This document shows, piece by piece, positions 5,566 to 12,754 of a DNA stretch of 33,665 nucleotides. Numbering within the stretch: the stretch's first letter is position 1; the number at the start of each line of letters is the position of its first letter. Made by a program: the position numbers and the translations under genes. This DNA comes from an uncultured Ignavibacteria bacterium (GTDB lineage: Bacteria; Bacteroidota; Ignavibacteria; SZUA-365): NCBI GenBank assembly GCA_913061095.1, contig CAJXVM010000035.1, positions 1 to 33,665 on the forward strand, in the 5' to 3' direction. The notes beneath the pieces were generated by a model, which saw nothing but the letters and a program-made list of their open reading frames with translations, was not told where the DNA came from and searched no databases.

Positions 5566-8220
5566 GTTCAGCGCTGCCAGCATGATCCGTATTTCCGCAT
5601 AGCTGACGGCTGCATCCACAACTCCCTTTATTTTTTTCAGATTCCGGTCGCGCAGGCGGCGGACGGCGCCGCGGATCTGGTCCTGATGCGCCGGGGGCAC
5701 GAGCGCGTCGAGCTTGAGCTGCATGCCGCGCTGCAGCATTTCCGAAATGTGATTCGAGATGGTGCCCTCGGTCAGACCGCGCTTCTGCGCGATGTCCGCC
5801 AGTCCGAGACCGCGCTCGGCCAGTTCCCAGGTGCTGCGCATCGTGGGCGGCAAATCCTGGAAGGCGGAGCGATTGCGCTCCATGCTGCCGGCGAGGGATT
5901 GCTCGTGCTGGTAATCCTCGATCGCCCGCAGCAGATCGCGGCCGATCTTTTTGAATGACACCGGACCCATGCCCTCGACGGCGAGCAGCTCCTCGCGTGA
6001 CTGTGGACGCGCGTCCGAGACCGCGCGGAGGATGCGGTCTGAGAGCAGCGTGTGCGACGGCACGTTGAGCGAAGCCGCGATGCGACGGCGCACGGCCTTG
6101 AGGGCTTCGAAAAGCACGGGATCCGCCGCGGCGCCTTCCTCCGCCTCGACGGGCGAGGGCACCGGCATCGGCGTCACCTCGTAGCCGAGATGCGCGCGAC
6201 CGACTTCGGTGATGTACACTGAGGGACGCAGCGAGTCGCTTTTCGCGAGCCAGCCCATGCCGATCAGGGCATCCACCGTGTCGGTGACGAGGCGCTTATC
6301 GAGGCCCTGCATTTTCGCGTACGTGCTCGACTCGTACAGGCGATACTGCTTGATGCGCTGCGTCTGCGCGCCCCGCAGGATGTCGACCAGCGTGCTGCGC
6401 CCGAAGCGTCCGCCGGTCTCGGCCGCGCAGTGCAGGATGAGCGCGTGGTAGCGCTCGAAGGTATCCTGCTCGGTTTCCTCCGCGGCGTGAATCACCGTCG
6501 AGGTGCAGGTGTCGCATTTCCCGCAGACACCGCGTACGTCGGCCTCGTCGAAGTACTCGAGAATCATGTTCCGCCGGCAGGCACTGCCGGTGATGTAGCG
6601 CTCCATCGCCTGCAGCTTCTCGAGCTGATGCCGCATCCGGCGCTCGATGGCAGAGTAGTCGATGTGCAGATCCTGCGCCTGCACACGCTGCCCGAGCAGC
6701 GCAATGCCGCTGCCTTTCCTTCCTGCCGTGAAATCAATGATGCGTTCCTCATGCAGGCGGCGCAGCGCGGGCATCAGATCCTCCGCGCGCAGCCCGCTTT
6801 TCTGCGACAGCTCATCGATGAACAGCGGCGTGGGATCGTAGAAGGCGGTGCCCCCGACGACGCGCAGCAGCTGCACCGCGACGGGCTGGAGATCGGGGGG
6901 AGCTGATTCGATCATCCACGTGCGCATGCGCTCGGGCGACAGCAGGAACTGCACGGAGGATTCGCTCCACGATTCGCTGATGCGGCGGATGTACTCGTCG
7001 CGCTCCAGCACGTCGAGCGCGCCGCGCACGGCAGACTCCGAGGCCTCGCCGACCATCGACGCAAGACTCGATGGCGTCAGCGGCAGCAGCCCGTCATAGT
7101 ACTGCCCGAGCTGCGTGCCCGCGAAGTTGTGCAGCTGCGCGTAGACTTTCTGGATCAACGCGCGGTCGGGGAAGGTGTTGCGGATGAAGAATTCCGGCAG
7201 CGAACGGTCCTTGGGATGATAGAGAATCGTGCAGGTGCTCTCCGCGCCGTCGCGCCCGGCGCGCCCGGCCTCCTGATAATACTGCTCGATGGTGGACGGC
7301 ATGTCGTGATGCACCACGAAGCGCACGTCGCGCTTGTCGATACCCATGCCGAATGCCGTGGTCGCCACGATGACCCGCGTGCGGCCGTCCATGAAACGCT
7401 CCTGCACCTCCTTGCGCGCGGTGGATTGCAGTCCGCCGTGATACCCCTCGGCGGGAATCCCGTGCTGCCGCAGCATGATCGACAGCTCCTCGACACTTTT
7501 CCGCGTGCCGGCGTACACGATGCCGCACTCCTCCGCGGAGCAGATGCGGAAGATCTCGTCGCGCTTGTTGACGCCGTTCATGACGCGGAAGGTCAGGTTT
7601 TCACGATTAAATCCGCGCACGATGACCGACGGATTCGCGAGCCCGAGCTGCGTCTGGATGTCCTTGCGCACGTCGGGTGTGGCGGTGGCGGTCAGCGCCA
7701 CGATCTGCGGCGTGCCGAGCTCCTCGATGCTCTCGCGCAGGCGCAGGTAGCTGGGACGAAAGTCGTGCCCCCATTCGCTGATGCAGTGCGCCTCGTCGAC
7801 GGCGAACATGCTGATGCGGATGCCTTTCATGCGCTCGACGAAGGTCTTGCTCTCGAAGCGCTCCGGCGCCACGTACATGAGGCGGTACCAGCCGTTGCGC
7901 GCCCTGTCGAGGCGGTTCATCACCTCGCGGTAATCCAGCATGGAATTGATGAACGTCGCCTTGATGCGCGCGCGTTCGAGCGCCGCCACCTGGTCCTGCA
8001 TCAAGGATATCAGGGGGGATATCACGATGGTGAGCCCGTCGAAGAGCACGGCGGGGATCTGGTAGCAGATGGATTTCCCGCCGCCGGTCGGCATGACGGC
8101 GATGGTATCCCTGCGATGGATGATGGATTGAATGATGGTGTCCTGTCCGGGACGGAAGGACTCGTATCCGAAATGCCGCTGCAGCGCCTGCAGCGCGTCA
8201 TCGAATGTCGGTGTCTGCAT
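5545..8220 (-). CDS. recQ: RecQ-family DNA helicase, long form
   Basis: RecQ unwinds DNA 3' to 5' in recombination repair and fork restart. The 891-residue protein has Walker A PTGGGKS (44-50), DEAH (142-145), and lobe 2 with YYQEAGRAGRDG near 314-325. The zinc-binding cysteines C548, C566, C569 and C572 keep the usual C-x17-C-x2-C-x2-C spacing. They lie unusually far downstream: about 200 residues, including a winged-helix-like stretch (ASMVGEASESAVRGALDVL), separate them from the helicase core. A RQC region, an HRDC domain (about 690-765) and a C-terminal helix-turn-helix (LADIAQKRGLTEGTISNHI) follow. E. coli RecQ has about 610 residues. The ATG follows GGGAG by seven bases. The C-terminus is encoded by heptamer repeats. 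The gene converges with egtD. Confidence 0.95.
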   Translation of the reverse strand: MQTPTFDDALQALQRHFGYESFRPGQDTIIQSIIHRRDTIAVMPTGGGKSICYQIPAVLFDGLTIVISPLISLMQDQVAALERARIKATFINSMLDYREVMNRLDRARNGWYRLMYVAPERFESKTFVERMKGIRISMFAVDEAHCISEWGHDFRPSYLRLRESIEELGTPQIVALTATATPDVRKDIQTQLGLANPSVIVRGFNRENLTFRVMNGVNKRDEIFRICSAEECGIVYAGTRKSVEELSIMLRQHGIPAEGYHGGLQSTARKEVQERFMDGRTRVIVATTAFGMGIDKRDVRFVVHHDMPSTIEQYYQEAGRAGRDGAESTCTILYHPKDRSLPEFFIRNTFPDRALIQKVYAQLHNFAGTQLGQYYDGLLPLTPSSLASMVGEASESAVRGALDVLERDEYIRRISESWSESSVQFLLSPERMRTWMIESAPPDLQPVAVQLLRVVGGTAFYDPTPLFIDELSQKSGLRAEDLMPALRRLHEERIIDFTAGRKGSGIALLGQRVQAQDLHIDYSAIERRMRHQLEKLQAMERYITGSACRRNMILEYFDEADVRGVCGKCDTCTSTVIHAAEETEQDTFERYHALILHCAAETGGRFGRSTLVDILRGAQTQRIKQYRLYESSTYAKMQGLDKRLVTDTVDALIGMGWLAKSDSLRPSVYITEVGRAHLGYEVTPMPVPSPVEAEEGAAADPVLFEALKAVRRRIAASLNVPSHTLLSDRILRAVSDARPQSREELLAVEGMGPVSFKKIGRDLLRAIEDYQHEQSLAGSMERNRSAFQDLPPTMRSTWELAERGLGLADIAQKRGLTEGTISNHISEMLQRGMQLKLDALVPPAHQDQIRGAVRRLRDRNLKKIKGVVDAAVSYAEIRIMLAALNAGGRKQ

Positions 8221-8363
8221 CGTCGTACTCCCTATGTGTGAACGATGGTGAATTGCTGACTGACGTCACGTATGTGGATTCGCTGCATGATACGGTCCTG
8301 CGCAGGCCCAGTTTCAGGTCCGGCAGCGATATGTCCGTGCGTATATCCCCGGTGTCGCCATGG

Positions 8364-8810
8364 TCAGGCGACGGGTTCTCCGGCAGCTCTGCCGCGCACG
8401 GGAGCGGTGTCCCGGTTGACCATTTCGCCGGTGGACGGTTTCGCGGGCTCCGAGGGGTGCGGGTAGTATGCAGCCAGTTCGCCGGCCATGAACTTCGTCA
8501 CGGCGAGGATGACGCCGAGATCGTCGAGATAGCCGACGAGCGGCGCCAGATCGGGTATGGCGTCGAGGGGCGAAATGAAATAGAGCAGGGCCGCGACCAC
8601 GACGGTTTTCCGCTGCCAGGGCACCGTGGCGTCCATGAAATAGCGGTACAGCGCAAGCAGATCCTGCGCGAAACGCAGTTTGCCGCCGACGCGCTCGAGC
8701 TTGTCCTCGAACTGGTCGCGCACCTGCCGCGACTGGCGGCGGTACACTTCCTCGTCACGCTCGCCGCTGATGTCGTAGCCTTCGAAAAACTGATTCAGTT
8801 CTTTGTCCAT
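8364..8810 (-). CDS. DUF1232 (YkvA-like) membrane protein
   Basis: This 148-residue protein has the DUF1232 core, VVAALLYFISPLDAIPDL followed by LVGYLDDLGV. That is a short hydrophobic hairpin with the conserved SPxDxIPD motif. Members are small membrane-associated proteins of unknown function. A charged, probably helical N-terminal half (MDKELNQFFEGYD...) and a low-complexity tail flank the core. I chose the ATG at 8810 because GAGGGAA lies 5 bases upstream; an in-frame ATG ten codons further out has no such site. A promoter candidate is at 8850-8878. The upstream small gene has its own terminator, so this gene is probably transcribed separately. recQ follows in the same direction after about 140 bases. 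Confidence 0.85.
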   Translation of the reverse strand: MDKELNQFFEGYDISGERDEEVYRRQSRQVRDQFEDKLERVGGKLRFAQDLLALYRYFMDATVPWQRKTVVVAALLYFISPLDAIPDLAPLVGYLDDLGVILAVTKFMAGELAAYYPHPSEPAKPSTGEMVNRDTAPVRGRAAGEPVA

Positions 8811-8849
8811 GGATTCCCTCGCACAGAAAAAATACACTACCGAAACCGC

Positions 8850-8878
8850 AAAATAGAGGCAGGTGGACTAAAGAACAA
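8850..8878 (-). promoter_or_regulatory. Promoter of the DUF1232 gene
   Basis: On the minus strand TTGTTC (8878-8873), a 17-base spacer and TATTTT (8855-8850), followed by GC, lie 40 bases before the start codon. The same TTGTTC-N17-TATWTTGC arrangement occurs upstream of the large surface protein (29801-29831). That supports both. Confidence 0.45.
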
Positions 8879-8899
8879 GGGAAAAGGCGGGACAGAAAC

Positions 8900-8932
8900 A
8901 AAAAACCCGCCGAAAACGGGTCTCGACGGGTT
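8900..8932 (-). terminator. Intrinsic terminator after the 62-residue gene
   Basis: On the minus strand AACCCGTCG pairs with CGGCGGGTT (nine pairs including one G-T) around an 11-base loop. Six T residues run from the end of the stem. It lies 28 bases after the small gene's stop codon, in the right orientation. Confidence 0.8.
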
Positions 8933-8960
8933 GTGGATCTATGTAATGAAGTGTGAGCGG

Positions 8961-9149
8961 TCAGTCGGAGAGCCGAAGCTTCGCCAGAATGGCGGATCCG
9001 AGGGTGCTCAGCGGCTTCATGAATGCGTAAATGAGGGCGGCGGCGGTCGGACTCCCGTGACGCGCGTGCGGATGCGGATGCGCTATTGCGACACTGCGCG
9101 CATTGCGATTCCTGAGGCGTGCTTCCGAGATCATCTGCTGTCCAACCAT
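8961..9149 (-). CDS. Small protein of 62 residues, unknown function
   Basis: I do not recognise this protein. It begins MVGQQMISEARLRNRNA, has a histidine/proline-rich middle (AHPHPHARHG), and ends in a hydrophobic, probably helical segment with basic residues (TAAALIYAFMKPLSTLGSA). That tail could sit in or on a membrane. The case for a real gene is good: GGAGG lies 5 bases before the ATG and a clear intrinsic terminator follows 28 bases after the stop. The frame is open for 50 codons further upstream, but no start there has comparable support. The upstream DNA is AT-rich, with a 17-bp palindrome at 9284-9300 that may be an operator. It stands alone between the repeat island and the DUF1232 gene. 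Confidence 0.65.
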   Translation of the reverse strand: MVGQQMISEARLRNRNARSVAIAHPHPHARHGSPTAAALIYAFMKPLSTLGSAILAKLRLSD

Positions 9150-9283
9150 TTTTTCCTCCGTACTGCGGGGTTCACATTTTGCTGCACATATACATATGCA
9201 AATTTCACGCCAGAAAAAAAGCTCCTGAAACAGGACAGATTGGGCAATATGCTTGCATAAATGTGTGAAAATGAGGGACGGCG

Positions 9284-9300
9284 CGTGAACAATGTTCACG
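9284..9300. promoter_or_regulatory. 17-bp palindrome upstream of the small gene
   Basis: CGTGAACA and TGTTCACG flank a central A: perfect 8-bp arms, the geometry of a dimeric repressor site. It lies about 135 bases upstream of the 62-residue gene's start and next to the repeat island. No regulator gene is adjacent. It does not fit the Gram-positive LexA box, which needs four bases between GAAC and GTTC. Confidence 0.4.
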
Positions 9301-9308
9301 GCGGTAAG

Positions 9309-9344
9309 CGCGAGGAGCGCGAGGAGCGCGAGGAACGTGAGGAA
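9309..9344. repeat. 9-bp tandem array (four units)
   Basis: The units are CGCGAGGAG twice, then CGCGAGGAA and CGTGAGGAA. The reverse complement of the 2835-2915 array reads CGTGAGGAT and CGGGAGGAT, so both arrays fit CGnGAGGAn. This one marks the start of the repeat island. Confidence 0.8.
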
Positions 9345-9355
9345 GGGGAATGTAG

Positions 9356-9376
9356 GGCCGAGCCAACGGCTCGGCC
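9356..9376. repeat. Hairpin repeat, 9-bp stem
   Basis: GGCCGAGCC and GGCTCGGCC flank the loop AAC: a perfect stem in the non-coding island. No second copy was found in the window. Confidence 0.7.
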
Positions 9377-9410
9377 TGCTGAAAGCACGGCCTCAACCAC
9401 GGCATGCGCT

Positions 9411-9434
9411 AACCCCACCCGTGAGGGTGGGGTT
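9411..9434. repeat. Hairpin of the GTGA-loop type, copy 1 of 2
   Basis: Perfect 10-bp arms AACCCCACCC and GGGTGGGGTT enclose the loop GTGA. An identical copy is at 9632-9655. The two enclose the tandem copies of the CCACACGC hairpin. Confidence 0.85.
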
Positions 9435-9442
9435 CGGGAAAC

Positions 9443-9608
9443 GCCGTGTGTGCCCACACGCTCACGCGTGTGGATAGCGCAGCCCCTGATATGGACGGGG
9501 GTCGCGAGCCGTGTGTGCCCACACGCTCACGCGTGTGGATAGCCCAGCCCCTGATATGGACGTGGGTCGGCGAGCCGTGTGTGCCCACACGCTCACGCGT
9601 GTGGTTAA
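9443..9608. repeat. 65-bp tandem repeat with three CCACACGC hairpins
   Basis: Two full units (65 and 66 bases, starting at 9443 and 9508) and a third partial unit (from 9574) each carry the 20-bp hairpin, at 9454-9473, 9519-9538 and 9585-9604. The sequence between hairpins is repeated too (cagcccctgatatggacg), so this is one amplified unit, not a repeat-spacer array. Confidence 0.88.
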
Positions 9609-9631
9609 TGCCATTCATGGCGGTATGCGGT

Positions 9632-9655
9632 AACCCCACCCGTGAGGGTGGGGTT
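9632..9655. repeat. Hairpin of the GTGA-loop type, copy 2 of 2
   Basis: Identical to 9411-9434. It ends 24 bases beyond the stop of the leftward lipoprotein gene, so it would lie in that gene's mRNA 3' end. It could protect that end or weakly terminate; no T-run follows. Confidence 0.85.
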
Positions 9656-9679
9656 CGCGGAGCGCCACACGCCCCCACG

Positions 9680-10201
9680 TCAATAATTCGATTCATCGCG
9701 CCACTGTGTGATTTTCCAGGGGGCGGACGCGGAGGGACGCCGCAGGTCGAGGCTGACGCGGCCGTCCACGCGCACGACGTCGCTGGGATTGAAGGTGACA
9801 GTGAGATTGAAACTGCGGGTGACGCTGCTGCGGAGGGAGTCACCCGAGAAGCCGACAATATTATTCCAGACGAGGTTCAGACTGCTGGCGTTCTGGAAGA
9901 GATGCCAGGTGATGCGCATCTCCTCGTCGCGTCCCCAGCTCTCATCGACGCGCCGCTCGTAGTCGCGATACGTGAAGACGAAATCATGCGCGAGCAGTCC
10001 GCCGTATATCGTCGTGTCCTTGAACGTGTAGGCGTAGCGGAAATTCTGGAACAGCCCGTCTACCGTGGTCTGATCGGTGATGAGGTTCGTGCCGCCATCG
10101 TCGGCCACCTCGATCGCGGGCGCAAAGGGATTGCATGCGGAGGCGAGAACGAGCAGGAGCAGGAGCAGCCGGATGCGCCGCAGGCGCAGGAGGTCCGCCA
10201 T
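9680..10201 (-). CDS. Putative lipoprotein, second of a tandem pair
   Basis: The 173-residue protein starts MADLLRLRRIRLLLLLLVLASAC: a basic start, a leucine-rich core and a cysteine at 23 that fits a lipoprotein signal, though alanine at -3 is not ideal. The mature part begins with probable helices (VDGLFQNFRYAYTF), continues as alternating strands and ends WKITQWRDE. That pattern recalls NTF2-like folds, but I cannot name a family. The upstream gene encodes a lipoprotein with a similar plan ending WSITRWTD, so the two are probably diverged paralogues. I placed the start at the signal peptide; the frame is open 34 codons further upstream with no signal. Only 35 bases separate the genes. The repeat island lies directly downstream. 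Confidence 0.72.
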   Translation of the reverse strand: MADLLRLRRIRLLLLLLVLASACNPFAPAIEVADDGGTNLITDQTTVDGLFQNFRYAYTFKDTTIYGGLLAHDFVFTYRDYERRVDESWGRDEEMRITWHLFQNASSLNLVWNNIVGFSGDSLRSSVTRSFNLTVTFNPSDVVRVDGRVSLDLRRPSASAPWKITQWRDESNY

Positions 10202-10236
10202 AGCTGAACGGAGCGAAGCGACAGCGGAGGGTGTCG

Positions 10237-10830
10237 TCAATTTGCGAACCGTCCTTTCCATTCGCTCCAGCTCGTTTCGTCGGTGACGGGGAGGTCGGTC
10301 CACCGCGTGATGCTCCAGATCGAGTTGCGGTCGGTGTGCATGACAAACTGCAGGGTGCCGCGCACGGTCTCGGCGAGATTGCTCACACCATGCCGGAAGG
10401 TGAAGTCGTAGCTTCCTTCATAGATGGCGGAGTCGGCGGCGATGACGGAAAAGTCACCGGTGAGTACGAGACTCGACGGTGCATTGTCTTCCGCAAACGC
10501 TTTCATGGCGGCGAACCAGGCGCGCTCGGACTGCAGCGACCAGGATGCGAATGTGGTCGCGTATCGTCCCGCTGCGGCGGCCGTGGGAATGAACTCGTAA
10601 CGCTGATCCGAATTGAGCGTGTCGACCAGACAGCGCAGGAAGTTTTCCGTACTCTGTTCCGCGGCAGCATTCCGCAGGTTCTCCAGTACGAGATCGGGTG
10701 ACGTCGGCGGCACGAAGGTGCTGCTGCCGCTCGTCGGCGGCTCGGGATCACGGGTCTCGAACAGACCACATCCCGCAAGAAGGATGTAGGAAGCAGCAAG
10801 CAGTATGCGGGCGGTGAGCAGAGGTTTCAT
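10237..10830 (-). CDS. Putative lipoprotein, first of a tandem pair
   Basis: The 197-residue protein has a clear lipoprotein signal: MKPLLTARILLAASYILLAGC with lipobox LAGC and C21 as the lipidated residue. A proline/serine-rich spacer (about 25-45) leads to a compact domain with N-terminal helices (DLVLENLRNAAAEQSTENFL). A sheet-like second half follows, ending in WSITRWTDLP. The helix-then-sheet order and the terminal W-x-I-T-x-W motif match the next gene downstream. The function is unknown; a periplasmic or surface-facing binding role is a guess. The start is 23 bases after the methyltransferase stop, so it probably belongs to the recR-methyltransferase transcript. Confidence 0.78.
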   Translation of the reverse strand: MKPLLTARILLAASYILLAGCGLFETRDPEPPTSGSSTFVPPTSPDLVLENLRNAAAEQSTENFLRCLVDTLNSDQRYEFIPTAAAAGRYATTFASWSLQSERAWFAAMKAFAEDNAPSSLVLTGDFSVIAADSAIYEGSYDFTFRHGVSNLAETVRGTLQFVMHTDRNSIWSITRWTDLPVTDETSWSEWKGRFAN

Positions 10831-10853
10831 TCCAGGTCGCAGTGCAGAGAAGT

Positions 10854-11594
10854 TTATTCCACGGTGCGCGCGAACATCAGACAGCGGGGTGAAGACGCAT
10901 CGAATGGAGCTCCGGCGTAATCGCCGAAGACATGTTCAAGCGTCAGACGATGCTGCTGAAACATACGCCGAAAATCGTCGAGTGTAAACAGCCGTACGGA
11001 TTCACGGAAGATGCGCTCCCGTCCGTCGCGGATGATGCGGATGCGCTTTTCCACGCGGTCATCACGAATGCGGCGCTCCTGCAGGACCTGCGCGCCACCG
11101 ATGTGCTGCTCACTGTCCGGGACGAGCTGCCCGCGCAGCTGTGCGCTGTTGAGGAAATCAAGCATGTACCAGCCGCCGGGAGCGAGCACGCCACGCACCT
11201 GACCGATGACGCTGGCGTTTTCCTCGTCCGTGCGAAAATATCCGAAGGCGGTGAACAGCTGCAGCACGGCGCCGAAGGATGCGGATCGGAACGGAAGCCG
11301 GCGCATGTCACTGCGCACCAGCGCGACGCGTTCTGCATGACGGCGGGTCTTGCGGCGAGCCGCCGTGAGAAGTGTAGGAGAGAGATCCGCCGCCGCGACG
11401 CGATGACCGCGGCGCGCGAGCTCGAAAGCATGCCGTCCGGAGCCGCAGGCGAGGTCCAGCACGCGGCGATCCGCGGCCGCAGCGCCGGTGACGCTCTCGA
11501 ATAGATCCACCGCCTGCCGCGCTTCGGAGCCGTCGCGGTGGGCGTAGAGATCCATGTAGAGTTCGTCGGCGAACCAGGTTCTGTACCAGGACAT
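10854..11594 (-). CDS. Class I SAM-dependent methyltransferase
   Basis: The 246-residue protein has the Rossmann-type SAM site: motif I VLDLACGSGRH (45-55), the acidic end of strand 2 at D70 (VAAADLSP), then VRSDMRRLPF and LAPGGWYMLDF. The substrate cannot be inferred. The N-terminal WYRTWFADELYMDLYAHRD resembles uncharacterised Methyltransf_25-type proteins. Translation is probably coupled to recR: the ATG follows the recR stop after one base, and no separate Shine-Dalgarno is evident. The C-terminal half (about 170-246) would form the substrate lid. Confidence 0.85.
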   Translation of the reverse strand: MSWYRTWFADELYMDLYAHRDGSEARQAVDLFESVTGAAAADRRVLDLACGSGRHAFELARRGHRVAAADLSPTLLTAARRKTRRHAERVALVRSDMRRLPFRSASFGAVLQLFTAFGYFRTDEENASVIGQVRGVLAPGGWYMLDFLNSAQLRGQLVPDSEQHIGGAQVLQERRIRDDRVEKRIRIIRDGRERIFRESVRLFTLDDFRRMFQQHRLTLEHVFGDYAGAPFDASSPRCLMFARTVE

Positions 11595-11595
11595 G

Positions 11596-12192
11596 TCAGA
11601 GTGCGATGCGTCCTTCGAAGGCGCGCGCGATGGTGGCGGCGTCGGTGTACTCGAGATCGCTTCCCATGGGGATGCCGCGCGCGATGCGCGTGATGCTGAC
11701 GCCGAAGGGTTTCAGGAGTTTGGAGAGGTAGAGCGTGGTGGCCTCGCCTTCGACGTTGGGGTTCATGGCGAGGATGATTTCCTCCACACCCTCCTTCGCG
11801 CGGTCGAGCAGCTCGCGGATGTGCAGATCGTCGGGACCGATGCCTTCGAGCGGGGAGAGACTGCCGCCGAGCACATGATACAGTCCGCGGAAATCATTGC
11901 TGCGCTCGATGGCGAAGACGTCGTTGGATTCTTCCACGACGCAGATGACACTGTGCGTGCGCTTCGTGCTGGTGCAGATCGTACAGGGATCCTCCTCGGT
12001 GATGTTGCAGCAGATCGAGCAGGTGCGCACGTGGTCTTTGACCTGCAGAAGCGCCGCGGCCATCTGCTCCACTTCCTGGCGGGGACGCTTGAGCACCCAC
12101 AGGGCGAGGCGCTGCGCCGTTTTGCGTCCGATGCCGGGCAGGCGGGAGAATTCCGCGATCAGGGCGTCGAGGGATGGTGAGGTTGAGAGCAT
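11596..12192 (-). CDS. recR: RecR, recombination mediator
   Basis: RecR works with RecO and RecF to load RecA on gapped, SSB-covered DNA. All family parts are present in 198 residues. The helix-hairpin-helix is SRLPGIGRKTAQRLA (16-30). The zinc site uses C58, C61, C70 and C73. A Toprim domain starts near 83 (VICVVEESND), and the C-terminal part includes RIARGIPMGSDLEY. It lies 19 bases after ybaB, the classic ybaB-recR pairing; dnaX, often the third member, is not here. The start codon lacks a clear Shine-Dalgarno, consistent with coupling to the upstream gene. Confidence 0.97.
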   Translation of the reverse strand: MLSTSPSLDALIAEFSRLPGIGRKTAQRLALWVLKRPRQEVEQMAAALLQVKDHVRTCSICCNITEEDPCTICTSTKRTHSVICVVEESNDVFAIERSNDFRGLYHVLGGSLSPLEGIGPDDLHIRELLDRAKEGVEEIILAMNPNVEGEATTLYLSKLLKPFGVSITRIARGIPMGSDLEYTDAATIARAFEGRIAL

Positions 12193-12211
12193 GGTTCAGT
12201 GATCAGCGCGC

Positions 12212-12550
12212 TCAGAGACCGAGGTTGCCGAGATCGAGCCCCGGGATGTTCGGGATCATGCCGGAGGTCGCCTTCCCCATTTCCTCCTTGGCCATTTTCT
12301 GGGATTCGTCCACCGCCTTGTTCACGGCCGAGAGAATCAGATCCTCGAGCAGCTCCACGTCGTCGGGAGAGACCACGCTTTTCTCGATGGCGATTTTCTT
12401 GATTTCCTGCTTGCCGTTGATGGTGACGCGGACCATGCCGCCGCCGACCTCCACGGTGGTTTCGAGCGCGCGCAGCTTCTCCTGCGTTTCGTTCATGCGC
12501 GTCTGCAGCTCCTGCACCCGCGCCATCATGTCCTGAATATTGAGACTCAT
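12212..12550 (-). CDS. ybaB: YbaB/EbfC nucleoid-associated protein
   Basis: This 112-residue protein belongs to the YbaB/EbfC family, small dimeric DNA-binding proteins that compact DNA and are usually encoded next to recR. It shows the family's plan: a coiled N-terminal helix (IQDMMARVQELQTRMNET), a three-strand core (TTVEVGGGMVRVTINGKQ, then IKKIAIEKSVV), and a C-terminal helix (AVNKAVDESQKMAKEEMGK). The ATG at 12550 fits the family length. The gene lies about 200 bases downstream of sprA in the same direction. Confidence 0.95.
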   Translation of the reverse strand: MSLNIQDMMARVQELQTRMNETQEKLRALETTVEVGGGMVRVTINGKQEIKKIAIEKSVVSPDDVELLEDLILSAVNKAVDESQKMAKEEMGKATSGMIPNIPGLDLGNLGL

Positions 12551-12698
12551 GTGTACTCACAATTCATGGTGAGAAAATGTCCGTCAAAAAATCTCGTGAA
12601 TTTCACGCTTGACCGCAAGTCATGGAGAAATCACGCATTACCCTGAGCGCCGCAACACCCGTCACCTTCTGCCTGTCGAAGGGGGACGATGTCTGGTA

Positions 12699-12745
12699 CC
12701 GTCATGCGTCGACAGGCCCATCATTCGACAGGCTCAGGATGACGG
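12699..12745. repeat. Dispersed repeat of the TTCGACAGGC type with outer palindrome
   Basis: CCGTCAT (12699-12705) pairs with ATGACGG (12739-12745). Inside, TCGACAGGC is repeated twice, and its reverse complement occurs again upstream (GCCTGTCGAAGG, 12671-12682). Such GTCATCCTGAGCCTGTCGAA motifs are familiar intergenic repeats in many bacterial genomes. It fills the sprA-ybaB gap and may end or attenuate the sprA transcript. A smaller palindrome is at 12595-12607. I see no gene between 12551 and 12754. Confidence 0.6.
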
Positions 12746-12754
12746 AGCCTTGTC

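Noticed and set aside
9443-9608. CRISPR array
   Set aside because: The intervals between the 20-bp hairpins are themselves repeated, there are only three units, and no cas genes are near.
9305-9660. Insertion sequence or transposon in the repeat island
   Set aside because: No transposase frame, no terminal inverted repeats enclosing the island, and no target duplication seen.
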